64,000 nt of DNA from Malurus cyaneus samueli. Its lineage: Eukaryota > Chordata > Aves > Passeriformes > Maluridae. The stretch spans positions 16,289,121 to 16,353,120 of the forward strand of contig CM019227.1 in assembly GCA_009741485.1 (NCBI GenBank). The letters are read 5' to 3'. Numbering within the stretch: position 1 is the stretch's first letter; every line of letters begins with the position of its first letter. Under the pieces are notes generated by a model, which saw only the letters and a list, made by a program, of their open reading frames with translations, was not told the DNA's origin and searched no databases. Position numbers and translations under genes: made by a program. Shown here one piece after another: positions 20,619 through 31,511 of the stretch.

Positions 20619-22869
20619 GTGAGCGCTGCGCCCGAGCCCGGGGGGTGTCACCGGGGCCCGCTGGCGGCCGCCGCACCCCCGGGGCCAGCCCCTGACGGCC
20701 GGGCCGTGCCCAGCTCTCCACCAGGCTGCCCAAGACGTGGAAACCGCAGCTGTTCGAGCGGCAGTTCTACAGCGAGATCCTGGACGCCACGCTGACCATC
20801 ACCGTCACCATGCGCACGCTCGACCTCATCGACGCGGCCTTCGGCTTCGACTTCTACATCCTCAAGGTACGGCCCGGGGCTGTGCCCACGCTGCCCTCAC
20901 CCTCGGGCTGGCAGGCAGGGGGTCCTACAACTCCGGCACAGAATATCCCAGGTTGGAAGATCACCGAGTCCAACTCCCGGCCCTGCCCAGATCCCCCCAA
21001 CAATCCCACCCTGTGCATCCCTGGCAGCGCTGTCCAAACGCTCCTGGAGCTGTGGCAGGCTTTGTGCTGTGCCCATCACCCTCTGAGTGAAGAACCTTTC
21101 CCTGATCATCATCCTAACCCTCCCTGGCACAGCTCCAGCCGTTCCCTGGTCTCTGTCCCTGTCACAGAGAGCAGGGGCTGGAGCTGCCCCTTGGGAAGAG
21201 CTGCAGCCCCCACTGAGCTCTGCCCTCAGTCTCCTCTTGTCCAGGCTGAACAGCTGCTGTTGCTAATGTTTAGTGCAGATCTAGCATTCCCAGCCTTTAA
21301 TACCCTCTTGACTGGAGCTCTTGATATTAAAACCCAGAACTGTGATCAAATTGGCTCCAGAATATTTCCAACAGATCTTTCCCCTTTCACAACATGTGCC
21401 CTGAGAGCCTCTGCTGTGTGTGGGTAGATTACCAGTGCTGTCAGTGTGCTGGGAGACCCCTGTTCTCCCTGGCAGCTGCTGTCTTGGTGCAGCCAAACTC
21501 CCTTTCTCCAGACTCCCAAAGCTGACATGTGCTCCAAGCTCGGCATGGATTTGAAGCGGACGATGCTGCTGCGCCTGGCCCGGCGGGATCCTCAGCTGCA
21601 TCCCAATGATCCAGCCAGGAGAGAGGCCATCTATGACAAGTACAAGGTGAGTTCCTGGCCTGCAGTTCCTGTCCTGGTGTTTGCTGCATGGGTGGTCACC
21701 CATCACTGGTGTTGGTGCAGAGGGTATGGGCAGAGAAAATACAAACATCAACAGGTTTTTCTTGTCTCTCTAGACCCTCCTAGTTTTTGTACTCATCATT
21801 TAGGGACACAAAAAACAGCATTTTTGTTGTGATTGAGCTCACTGAGAGTCCTCAACAAAAAGCAGCAGCAATTTGTACTGTCCCTGCTGGAAGGAGCCCA
21901 GAGTGCCCCACTGCTGTGCAGTTTTGTGTAGCTGGTGGTGGATGCCAGCATGAAAACACCACCAACACCCACAGTCCATGGAGTTGTGCTGAGAAACAGC
22001 CCCAGAACTACACAAAAGAACTGCAAAAGCAGACACAGCTGATCAGAGCAGCAGGACCCCTTCTAAGGAGAGAAGGGAGCTGGACCTTGGTTGTTAGAAA
22101 TGAGGGAACAGTGCTTTGTCCATAGTAATGTTCCCACTGTATCACTTGTTTGTGTCCAGACATAGAGGGGATTTGTGTCTTGGTCACTTGCAAAGACTGT
22201 GCCACCTTCTCCTTCTTCTATCCCAGGAGTTTGTGATCCCAGAAGAAGAAGCTGAATGGGTTGGCTTGAGTTTGGAAGAAGCCATAGAGAAACAGAGGCT
22301 CCTGGAAAAAAAGGTGAGTTCCTGAGGCAGTGCTCAGCACTGAGGTGATGGGGCTGCATCAGGCTGCACATCCAGCTGAGCTGAGCAGCCTGAGCACTCC
22401 TGAGCCAGGGAACCCTGTGGGGCTCCAGCTTCCTCATGGGATATGTTCACTCACGTGCAGTACAGCTCTGATGGCAGGCACTGTGAGGAGGGAGGGAAAG
22501 GAAAAGGGACAAAGGAAAGGGATCTTTGGGAGCTACTGATGATTCCTCTCTGCTCTCAGAACTGAGGAAACTGCTGAAACAGCTCCATGTAGGTGCCTGT
22601 CCTCTCCCTGGGAGCGTTACAAGGCTGAGCAGCAGCAGCTTGTCCTGTTGAGCCACTGAACAAAACCCAGTCACATCTTCCTTTGGTTTTACCTGTCAGC
22701 ACTCCCTGGGCTCCCCACTGTGCTCCACCCCTTGCTGCTGCTCAGGTTCACTCCTTTAAGTGGTTCATCCTCTGCTTTGTTGCAGGACCCTGTCCCACTC
22801 TTCAAGGTGTACGCTGAAGAGCTCGTCAGCCAGCTGAAAGAACAGCAACAGGCAGTACAGAAGCAGTAG
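20334..22869 (+). CDS. MRPL28: MRPL28, mitochondrial large ribosomal subunit protein bL28m
   Basis: A structural protein of the 39S subunit of the mitochondrial ribosome, made in the cytosol and imported. Exons are 20334-20618, 20714-20866, 21512-21646, 22227-22313 and 22786-22869. All introns are GT-AG and phase 0, so exons can be joined codon to codon. The product is 247 residues; human is 256. Diagnostic blocks are [86 protein letters not shown] and DPVPLFKVY. The start at 20334 (GCGATGC) is chosen because MPLQ aligns with human MPLH. In-frame ATGs at 20370 and 20376 could be alternatives. The C-terminus is shorter than human and Gln-rich. It lies head-to-tail after PGAP6. Confidence 0.96.
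20714..20866 (+). CDS. MRPL28: MRPL28 exon 2
   Basis: The exon encodes [20 protein letters not shown] to DFYILK, 51 codons. Acceptor GCCCAG, donor AAG|GTACGG, phase 0. Confidence 0.95.
20935..21262 (-). repeat. CR1 LINE fragment, antisense, in MRPL28 intron 2
   Basis: GGCACAGAATATCCCAGGTT, CACCGAGTCCAACTCCCGG and CTTGTCCAGGCTGAACAG are antisense CR1 text. It matches the copy at 19844-20150 and has the same orientation. Confidence 0.88.
21512..21646 (+). CDS. MRPL28: MRPL28 exon 3
   Basis: It encodes [20 protein letters not shown] to AIYDKYK, 45 codons. Acceptor TCTCCAG, donor AAG|GTGAGT, phase 0. Confidence 0.95.
22227..22313 (+). CDS. MRPL28: MRPL28 exon 4
   Basis: The exon encodes [20 protein letters not shown] to LLEKK, 29 codons. 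Acceptor ATCCCAG, donor AAG|GTGAGT, phase 0. Confidence 0.95.
22786..22869 (+). CDS. MRPL28: MRPL28 exon 5, C-terminus
   Basis: It encodes [20 protein letters not shown] and a short Gln-rich tail ending at TAG 22867-22869. Acceptor TTGCAG. Confidence 0.95.
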   Translation, partial: DPVPLFKVYAEELVSQLKEQQQAVQKQ

Positions 22870-23167
22870 GAGAGAAACCTTGGGAGCAAAACCCTTGCTG
22901 CAGATCAAGCAGTGGGGTTTAGAGGCTCTGCTGTCTGAGCCGTGCTGGTGGGGTAGGGGCCATGTGAAAACCACGTTCCTGAAGTGTCATGACAGCCTGA
23001 ATTCAGTGAAGACCTGTACCTGTGGGCAGAGGAAGGAGTTTCTGTGCTGTGGTGCTGGGAGTGTTCTTGTCAGATTGACTCAGTGTCGGTCTCCTGCCTG
23101 TACGGGCAGTTAGCTGCTCTTGAGAGCACAATTATGATACAAAATATGCATTTTGGTAGTTAATATC

Positions 23168-23173
23168 AGTAAA
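23168..23173 (+). terminator. MRPL28: Candidate poly(A) signal of MRPL28 (variant AGTAAA)
   Basis: AGTAAA, a known weak variant, lies about 300 bases after the stop in an AT-rich stretch. I see no canonical AATAAA nearby. Confidence 0.35.
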
Positions 23174-26100
23174 CTTCTCTCTGATACTTCTTGCTCATTG
23201 GTGTCTCGTAGCAGGGACTACAATGTACAGTGAGACACGATGTAACAGATCATCCCTACCCTTATCCAGCAGAAATGGTTGTGCCCCAAAAGCGTGACCC
23301 CAAACCCCTCAGCAGATGAGGCTGAGAGCCCCAGCACAGCCCAGTAACCCTTGGGTTACAGCTCTGTTTGTGTTCTAAGTTGGTGACTTTGAAATCTTTT
23401 ATTTTGTGACAATGCAGTCCAAGTGGGTGTTGAAGCCTTTGGTGCTGTCTGGCAACAAGGGACTGCAAAGCACTTGCCATAATTACAGGCTGATGAAGAG
23501 CACTGGGAGTCCCTGGTGGTGTCTGGAAGCTTTGTGGTGGTGCACTGAGTTTCTGGGTGGATCAAAACCAGCCTCTCCCCCTTTCCCCTCAGCTCTGAGG
23601 TGAGGCACAAGCTCAGAGCTTATAGGCTGAACCTTGTGTGGGTCATCTCTCTGTATCGTTGCTTGTCCCTGGAAAGAGACTTTGCCTTCCACCTGTCTGG
23701 CACATCAGGGCAAGGCACTGCCTTGGTTTGTGAGCCACAGGACTGATGAGAAGAGCTGGGCTTATAGAGCAGAGTGTGGCTCATCCCCTCTGCACTTCAA
23801 CAGAGTAGAACCACCAGGGAATGGAGATCACCAATGCCTTGAAGGTTTGGGGAAAGGTGGTGCAGAGGCAGTCCCTGGGTGAGCACAGAGCTCTGCGGGG
23901 CTGGGCTGGGGCCTTGGGTGAGGGAGGTGGTGGAGCTGACTGATCTAAACAGCAGCATTTCATGAAAACCTGACTTGTCTGCTGCTCTTTAGGACAGAGG
24001 AGGGGCTGGAGGCCTCGTAAGGGGTATTTGAGGCCACAGGAGAGCCTGGCACAGGCTGGTGGGGCTGGCTGGGGCTGCCAGATAAGGCTGTGCTGTTTCT
24101 GCAGGGGCACGGGTTGGGTGGCAGAAGCTGGGATGTTTCCAGCCTGCCTCTGTGTCCTGTCCCCGGCAAGTCCAGGTTCTCAAGAGCAAACTTCCACGGA
24201 AGGTCACATTTGCCTAATTAATGATCGTGCAGCTAGGCCAGCACAATGACATTTGCTTATCTTCTCTCTCTGCTGCAACTGAGCTGAGTGGGAAGCTGCT
24301 GCCCGGCTCCTCGGGGACCCTGACACTCTGCCCTCGTTAGAGATAATTAGCTGGGACAAGCTCCTCGTTTGACAGCTCTGCTCATCATTAGGGCCAGCGC
24401 AGCTCATGCATTTTAATGCAGCTCCCAGGAAAGCTTCAGCCCGTGCCTCTGTCCTGGCCCCCCTCCACGTGTTTGCTGGAACGTGCCCGGCCTCCCGAGC
24501 CCGGCCGGCGCCTGCATCCTGCCTGGATCCTGCCCGGCCCTCTGGGGGTCCCTGCGTGGGCTCCTCGGTGCTCAGGGGGCTGTTAAGGGTGGCCATAAAG
24601 ACAATGAGCACCTGCTGCTCTGTCTCAGGGTGGAACATTTTGGTTCTGAGGGCTCTGGTTGTGTTGTCCTCCCATGGCTGGAGCTGCCCAGCCTCGACAC
24701 TGACTGTTCTCCAGAGCTGCTCTGGCATCTGCAGGATCTGCTGCCTCCAGAGAGCTGTGCGTGGGTGACAAGGAGTAGCAGGAGCTTTTGGGGGAGAGCT
24801 CCTGTCCCTCAGGGTGAGGGTTCCAACAGGAGCACTGCATGAGGACAGCTGGAGCTGCAGGAGGTGCTGGGGGGAAGGTGTTTGGGATACAGTAGATCCT
24901 GACTTTCTCTCATCCTCCCCTTGCTCTTGCCTTACACCCATGCTGGATGTGGCCCAAGGATGCACTCTCGTGGATTACTCTGCTGCCTTGAGGAAGGTTG
25001 GAAACTCTATGGAGCAGAGGTGATGCAGCTTGAGGGGAAGCAGAGTTGGAGCACTCAGAGCTGCTGGACACAGCACCAAATGTCTCGAGGTGGGGAGGGA
25101 GCCCCTGTGCAGCATTTGGGGTAATTTGGGCTATGGGACCCTCAGCCAGGTTACTTTGAGGGAGGAATAGCTCAGGGCCTGGTGTGAGACCTGTCCTGCT
25201 CTTACAGTGCTGCGGCTGCAGAGTTTGGTGCTGCCTGAGGGATGGGTTTGCCCTGTTCAGGTGGGCTCAGTCTGGCTGATAATGGTTCCTTTGCTGCCCT
25301 GGCAAGGGGGATCAGAGGAACTGCTACTTTGCCATGACAACACGTTCCCAGGAAGCCACAAACCCACAGATGCGAGCAGGGCACTGTCAGCTTGAGGCTG
25401 AAAATCCACTCCTGGACAGGGAAAGGGCATGGCTGCCAGGCACAGCTCAGACCCCAGCACTGCCTCAGGCTGCTGCAAAGGTCACCAGCCTCCTGCTCCT
25501 GGCCCAGAGCCAGGCACAGGCACGTGGGGCATCCTGAGGACCCAACACCAGGCTGGGAGCTGAGAGCTGGCAGCTGGCAAGGACGTGACAGCCACCAACA
25601 AACGGCCAGAGAGCCCTGCCCAGGGTCACCTTGGATCTGGCAGCCTTAGGCCAGGCTGGGACAGCAGTGCTTGCAAGGGGGAACGGTGAAAAATGATCTC
25701 ATCAAGACAGCAGTGAAAGGGAGATGAGTGGGAGGCTGGGAGAGGCACGGGTGCTGTATCAGCCAGCAGCACTGGGAACTCATAATGTCGATCCAGGACG
25801 GAGGGATTCCTGTTTAATTCATCCCTCAGGTAACAAAAACATGCTGCTCTCTTTAATAGTCCCAGCAAGCCACAAATATTAAACTGCCCCTTGGAACATG
25901 AAATTTGAGCCCATGTGGCGGTTGTGGAGGGAGTTTGGTAAGGAATCATCCCCAAACTAAACATTGCAAAATAACGAAACAGAGAAAAAGGTTAATTGGG
26001 GAAAGCATCCCAGCTGGAAAGGCTTTGGGCAGGATGGCTGGACTAATCCTGCTGTTCAGCAATAGTAGGGCATGTGTAGGTTCTGAATTCTGGTCTTTGC

Positions 26101-26849
26101 TGAACACCAGAAACCTGGTGAAACCTTGAAACAAGATTTCAATTTTGCCTGACTCACTTGTGATTCCCAGCAAGTTGCAGTCACAGATCCAAAAACCAGC
26201 TTGATAATAAGGCTCTGCTTCTCAACAAACACTTTCTTACCTGTTTACATTCATGAATTAAACAGCATTTTCTTCGTAAGTTCCCAGCAAGCCCCTCTGT
26301 ATTCAAACAAATATAGCAGTAGCAAAAGCAGCACGTCCTTTCTTGCTGGTCTCATGGGTAATCCTGTCTTTTCCCTCCTGGCTTGGGGTCTCTTGGTTCA
26401 GGATCACCGTTGCAAAAGGATGGGACTTTAGGAGCACCCTGAATCAGCCCAAACCTGGTGCCAGCACAGATCAAACTGTGGCCTGAAAGTCACCCCCCAT
26501 CCTATGGCATTAATCAAGGAGACATGAAATTCAGAAACTCATTTGGACAATTCCAGCAAATCCCTTCAAATATCACTGAAGTTTTTGTTTTCAGATCCAC
26601 AGGACTCAATTCCTGCCAGACAGCTGTGCTGGGATGCTCGGGCTGTTGGGGCTGGGTGAGTACGTGCTGTGCTCACCCCCACAGCTTTGCTCACTGCTTG
26701 GAATTTGCTCTGGGGATGAGGAAATGGCAGCAAATACCCTGGGGCTCTTCCCACGAGCAACGCTTGTTACAAATCATTCTGGATTTTTGGGATCAAGATG
26801 GAGCCAGGCTCATTGCAGAGGGAAGGACAGGAGGCCACAGGTAGTGATG

Positions 26850-26960
26850 GGGGAAACACTGGTTGGACTTCAGGAAAACTTCCTCAGGAGGTGGTGCAGT
26901 CCTGGGATGGGGTCTGGAGAGGTGGAGGTTTTCAGAAGGACGGGTGAGGTTCTGAGTGAG
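26850..26960 (+). repeat. CR1 LINE fragment, sense, short
   Basis: GACTTCAGGAAAACTTCCTC, AGGAGGTGGTGCAGTC and TGGAGAGGTGGAGGTTTTCA resemble the CR1 3'-end sense text. Short and diverged. Confidence 0.5.
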
Positions 26961-27954
26961 CCACTGGAGCCTTGCAGCCAGCCCTGCTCGGAGCAGGAGC
27001 CCGGGCTGAGACCTCCAGAGGTCCTCCCAGCCTCGCTGTTCTGAGCTGCAGCTCCCGGACCGCAGTTCCTCCCTGCAAGGCAGCATCAGCTGCAGGAGGG
27101 GGAGAGTCACGGTCCGAGGAAAGCTCCCAGGTGCTGGCTGGACAGGAAGGGCAGGAGGGGAGGGAGTCCAGCAGCTCTGCTCCTCCCTCCTCCAGGATAT
27201 GGACAATCACCCTCCTGCCTGCAGCTCTGCAACCCGTGCTGGGCGCCCTCCTCTCCCACCGCCCCAGGGATTGTCCCGTGTGCCAAACCAACACCTCCTG
27301 GAATGGTGGCTGCAGGCAGGGACGGAGCATGGAGTCATCGGCCGCGGGCTGGATCCCCCCGAGCTCCGGGAGGTGGAGCAGCAGACACCAGCCCGGCCCT
27401 GTGGGAGCATCCCGGGGCTGTCAGCCTGAGCTGCGGGCTGGCCACGGCCGGCAGGAGGCCCCGGGGGCTCTCCACGAGTGACCGCTGGCTTGTCCAGCCC
27501 CGCTGGCTCCTGACACACTGCTCACCCTGGCCAGCTGCCCCAGCCCTGCGGCCAGGCAGGGGCTGATGGAGCCCGGCTGCACAGGGACACGGGAACTTGG
27601 TTTTTACAATAAGGAGCCGTTAGAAAAAAAACAGCAACTAATAAAATCTACATCTGCAAATGATCGCCAAAAGCTCCCTGCCGAGCTCCTGCCACCATCC
27701 CTCCTGCAGCCGTGGGCTGGGCTGGGGACACTGGGCCAGGGGGGATGGACACAGGGAGCCGGGCAGGGCAGCTGGAGCTCCCTCCATCCCCAGCTCCCAC
27801 TGCACACCGTGGGCTCAGGTTGGGCTCCTTGGCTCCAGGAGGAAGGGCTGGGGGGTGAGGGGTGGCCGTGCCAGCTCCAGACTGACCGCAGGAGCCTTTG
27901 CCTGGCTGGACTCTGCTGCTCTGTGCATCCACTGCAGGCATTTTCCAGGCAGCC

Positions 27955-27968
27955 ATTGCCATGGTAAC
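27955..27968. promoter_or_regulatory. RFX-type X-box palindrome
   Basis: ATTGCCATGGTAAC matches the RFX consensus in both half-sites (RYTGCC and GGTAAC). Confidence 0.55.
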
Positions 27969-29099
27969 ACTGGAAATGGTGCTGGTTCTGGCCAGCCAGA
28001 GCTCACAGACACAGAAAATGGCATTTCTAAGACAGGAGCAGGGCTCTGCTCACAGGACCTCTGGGTGCCCGGGGCTGTGGCTCTTTGGGGATGATCCTTG
28101 AGCCCCGGTGCCCCCAGGGATGTGTCCCCCAAGCAGAGGTGAAATGAGGGAGCACACGGGATGGGACATGCCAGGGAAAAGGGAGCAGCAGGAAGAGGAT
28201 TTCTGTGGTAGTGCTCCAGGCATGGATAAGGCCAGGATTTTTGTGCTTCAGCCAGGTATTTATTCCCATGGAGACTCTACCCACACATTCCAAGGCTTCT
28301 TAATTTCCTTGACAGCCCTTAATACAGATCCCCCTGCCTGTGTTGTGAGAGCCAGGTGGACTTTCCCAGCTGAGCCTCACCTGCCCAGCAGGGTGGGAGG
28401 TGACTCTGCTCCCACAGCCCATCAGTGTCTGTGTGTCCACTTGTTCTATTCCTTACAATGCTGTTCCTTGGCTTTTGAGGCTGCTCAAGGATCTGAGTGT
28501 GGTTAAATCCTTCCTCCTAAAAGCCACGTATGGATTTGGAAGGTTTCAATGGGTGGAAAGTCATTCCTCCTAACTTAAAGCTGCCTTGCTCAGTTCTGGG
28601 AATGGAGCCTTGCCATGCTCTGCTCCCAGGGTAGGACTTTGCCATACCTGGGACTTTCTCCTCTTTGTCCCACTTTAACCTCTTGGTCTACTGAGCTTCA
28701 ATTCTTGTTGCAAAGGTTTTTCCTCAAGTAATCATTAGCTGTTGCTTTTTCTTTTTACGGTAGTTCTCTGCCACTGTTTTAACTGTGGGACCTGTGTGCC
28801 AGCACCAAAAATGGGGGGAAATCTCCTTGGATGCAGTGTTAGGCTGGTGGGTTTCCTTCTGGGCGGTGCAGAGCTGGGAGTGCTGTGGTGGGAAATCACC
28901 CAGAGCCAGACCCACGTGTCCTGCTGAGCTCCCCTCTCCTCTGTGAACGCTGTGTCACCTTTTATCGGTTTTTTCCCCCTGTCTTCTGCATGACAAGGTG
29001 AATGCAGGAAAAGGTGAATTAAGGCCTTTGTAGGGCTCTGGGGAGATACTTTTTGGGGTGGAGCTTGTGGAGTCGCTTTCTGCAGTGAGTAGCAAGGCA

Positions 29100-29720
29100 G
29101 TGCGTCCTCTGTGGAGGAACCGGCAGGTCCTGGTGGCAGGAGAGGGCGGAAGGTGACGAGCCCCTGGCAAGGGAGCTCAGGGGGTGTGCGTGGCTGCAGC
29201 CGAGAGGACGAGCGGCTGAAAGCGCCGGCTCGGAGCCCGAGAGCCGGGAGTTGCCATGGGAACGGCGGAGGATGCTCGGAGGGCAGCGCGGGCTCTGCCG
29301 CCCCTGCCGGGAGGAACCGGCCCGTCCTCGGCGGAGAGGGAGCGATCCCCGCCCAGCCCGAGCCCGGAGTGCTTCACAGAGACGCGTTTAACGGAGAGAG
29401 GCAGCGCGGGCAGGAGCGGAGCGCTGCGGGACCCGCCACAGCCCCTGAGCTGCCCCAGGGTCCCATCGTGAGCCCCAGACCTGTCCCCGTGCCCAGCAGA
29501 GCCCGGAGCAGCGGGCACAGGGCACAGTTGGAGCTGTGGCACTGCCCTCGGTGTGGCCGCACGGTCGAACCCGCTGCTGCGCTGGGGGCGCGGTGCTCGG
29601 CTGGATCGGGGCTGGAATGTTGGGCTGAGCCTTCCCGGAGCCGGCTGCTGAGGAGCGTGGGTGCGGAGAGCCAGCCCTGGTGCCTCCCTTTACTCGCCCT
29701 GCCCCAGGCGGGCTCCTTGC
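29100..29720. promoter_or_regulatory. Orphan CpG-rich block with an X-box
   Basis: This CpG-dense stretch stands out from the surrounding DNA and belongs to no recognised gene. It contains GTTGCCATGGGAAC (29250-29263), an RFX X-box with one mismatch in its second half. Open frames cross it on both strands (for example + 29111-29803), but none resembles a known protein. Confidence 0.45.
29250..29263. promoter_or_regulatory. RFX-type X-box palindrome
   Basis: GTTGCCATGGGAAC has a perfect GTTGCC half-site and one mismatch in the other half. It lies inside the CpG-rich block. Confidence 0.5.
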
Positions 29721-31260
29721 CCAGCGCTGGGCCCGGCTGTGCCGGCAGCAGCTGCTCCAGGCCCTTTCCCCAGACTGCTGAGCTTCTCTGGAGCCTCTGG
29801 TGAGCACATCATCACCAACCCCTTGCACACCGTCTGTGGGCCTCACTCATTGCTGCTGTGCTCCCGGGAGCCAGGCTGCTCCTCACAACCATCCCAGTTT
29901 CCCAGGTGGAGGGAGTTTGCTCAGCTGCCCACAGAGCCCATTTCCAGGGTGTCTCTGCCATCTCTCTGGTCCTGTTGTCAGGGTCCATGACCTGCCCTTT
30001 CCGGGCTCTGCCTGTGATATGTGAAAAGGAAATTTATTAACACATCTGGCAGGCTCCAAACAGCCCATTTTGGGAGTGGTGCACAGGATCTGCCTGAGGA
30101 TCTGGTTCACCCCCCAGTTCCTTCGGGAGCCCTGGACATACCTCCTGCCCCATGGCTCCTTTTTGCTCCCTTCTCAGCTGGGTTATCTGTGGTTACCTTT
30201 GTCTCCTCTCTGCTCCCCAGGGTGGGAATCCCCCAGCTCTCCCACCAAAATGAGGAGCTGGGGCAGTGTCTCCCAGTGCTCCTCTTGCAGCTGCCCTGAA
30301 AGACTCCACTCTCTGGATGGCTTTGAGGAGGAAATGGGAAGACAACCTCGGCTTCCTTTTCCCCAAGCCCACCCTGTTCGTCTTTCACCTTGCTGTCCAT
30401 TTTCTCCAGATCTCTTCAGCCTTTAGAGTCTTCCTAAGACCTGTTCTTTCCCATTTTCCTGGAATTGCTGTTTGATGCCAGCCATGACCCATGAGAACGG
30501 AAGCGCATTACAGTTCCATGCCAGGTCCCAGCAATGCTGGGCTGGGCTGGGCTGTTTGCTGTTCTCTGGCTGCCATATCCATCCCTGGAGCCCCCCATTC
30601 CCACCTGCAGGACCCACTTGCTATGTCCACGTCATGGTGTCCAGCCCTGCGCTCTGTCCATCGTCGTTAACACCCTCCAGAGGAACGGGAGGCTCCAGGC
30701 CTCGTGGACCCGGCTCGGAGCAGCTCGGCAGGAAGGCAGGAAACATCCCGGGCTCCAGGGATGAGTGTGGCCAGAGGCACCACTTCCCTATTCCAGGCAG
30801 TGCCAGTTCCCTGGCAGAAAACCAGAAAGCCCCGGTGCTGTGAGCGGGAATCACCAGTGGCAGCAGTGGGGAAGGAGAGACGAGGCCAAGGAGGACGGTT
30901 CGACCCTATCCTGGCTCTTGGGATGAACCACCGTGGAAGAGACAGAAGAAATGGCTGGTAGGGCACTGTGCTTCTGCACCAGTGCTGCTCCTTGGAGGAG
31001 GAGGATGGTGAGGGTTGACCGAGATGAGTGCGCGAAAGCCCTGGCATCGAGTCATGGAAGCGGGAGCAATGGGAAAGGCTGGCCAGGGGAGGCACCGCTT
31101 CCTGCAACAGCCTTCAAAGAGTTTCCTTAAGTGTTCCTGCTCTTCAGGGCTTCCTCCTCCAAAAAAAAAAAAAAAGTAGGGAAAAAAGGAGATGAGGAAG
31201 AGCAATCTCTGGGTGCGGGATGAAAGCGGCCTGTCTTGACTATTTACCCAGCAATTATAA
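29720..31260. other. Intergenic sequence, no gene recognised
   Basis: I recognise no protein, RNA or repeat family here, apart from a 15-base A run at 31161-31175. Confidence 0.55.
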
Positions 31261-31287
31261 GTAAATCGGTGGTGCCTAACGGGGCCG

Positions 31288-31375
31288 GTTGCCATAGTGA
31301 CGATGGGATGGAAGGACCAGCATTTGGTCCTGGCTGCAGCCAATCAGGCTGGGAAGCCCAAGCTGCAATATAAAG
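31288..31375 (+). promoter_or_regulatory. Candidate orphan promoter: X-box, CCAAT box, TATA-like box
   Basis: In order: GTTGCCATAGTGAC (31288-31301, X-box-like, continuing into a TGACG half CRE), a perfect GGACCA/TGGTCC inverted repeat (31314-31330), CCAATCAG (31340-31347, NF-Y type) and TATAAAG (31369-31375). Spacing and order suit a + strand promoter with a start near 31400, just before a CpG-rich block. Confidence 0.5.
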
Positions 31376-31399
31376 TAAAGATTCCCATCTTCCAGCCAC

Positions 31400-31511
31400 G
31401 CACTTGCCAAGAAAGGGAAATAGGTTCAAGAGTCTGGGGAAAAAAAGTGCTGCGGCCGGCGGCAAGCAGGGCGGCTGCTCCCGTCATGGCGGACTGCGAA
31501 CGCCCGGGCAG
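31400..31511 (+). other. Candidate first exon of an unknown transcript
   Basis: Downstream of the promoter-like motifs, an ATG at 31486 (CCGTCATGGCG) opens a short frame, MADCERPG, that ends in a strong donor, GGCAG|GTGAGA, after 31511. I cannot identify the next exon or any family. It could equally be the first exon of a non-coding RNA. Confidence 0.35.

Larger units (their letters stand above)
20160..20880 (+). promoter_or_regulatory. MRPL28: CpG island and promoter of MRPL28
   Basis: A CpG-dense block surrounds the start codon. At 20262-20283 it carries three tandem GCGGAA units, cores of ETS-family (GABP/NRF-2) sites, followed by a GGGGCGGGA Sp1-type motif. ETS/GABP control is typical of nuclear genes for mitochondrial ribosomal proteins. 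No TATA box is evident. Confidence 0.75.
22870..29100. other. MRPL28 3' region and intergenic sequence, no gene recognised
   Basis: Open frames here are short and do not look like known proteins. The stretch includes a homeodomain-motif-rich segment (24200-24440), one CR1 fragment near 26850-26960 and an X-box palindrome at 27955-27968. GC content is high and varies, so long chance frames are expected. Confidence 0.6.

Noticed and set aside
29256..29471. 71-codon frame starting at the X-box ATG
   Set aside because: The ATG is part of the X-box palindrome itself, and the product is low-complexity Pro/Arg/Ser with no domain.
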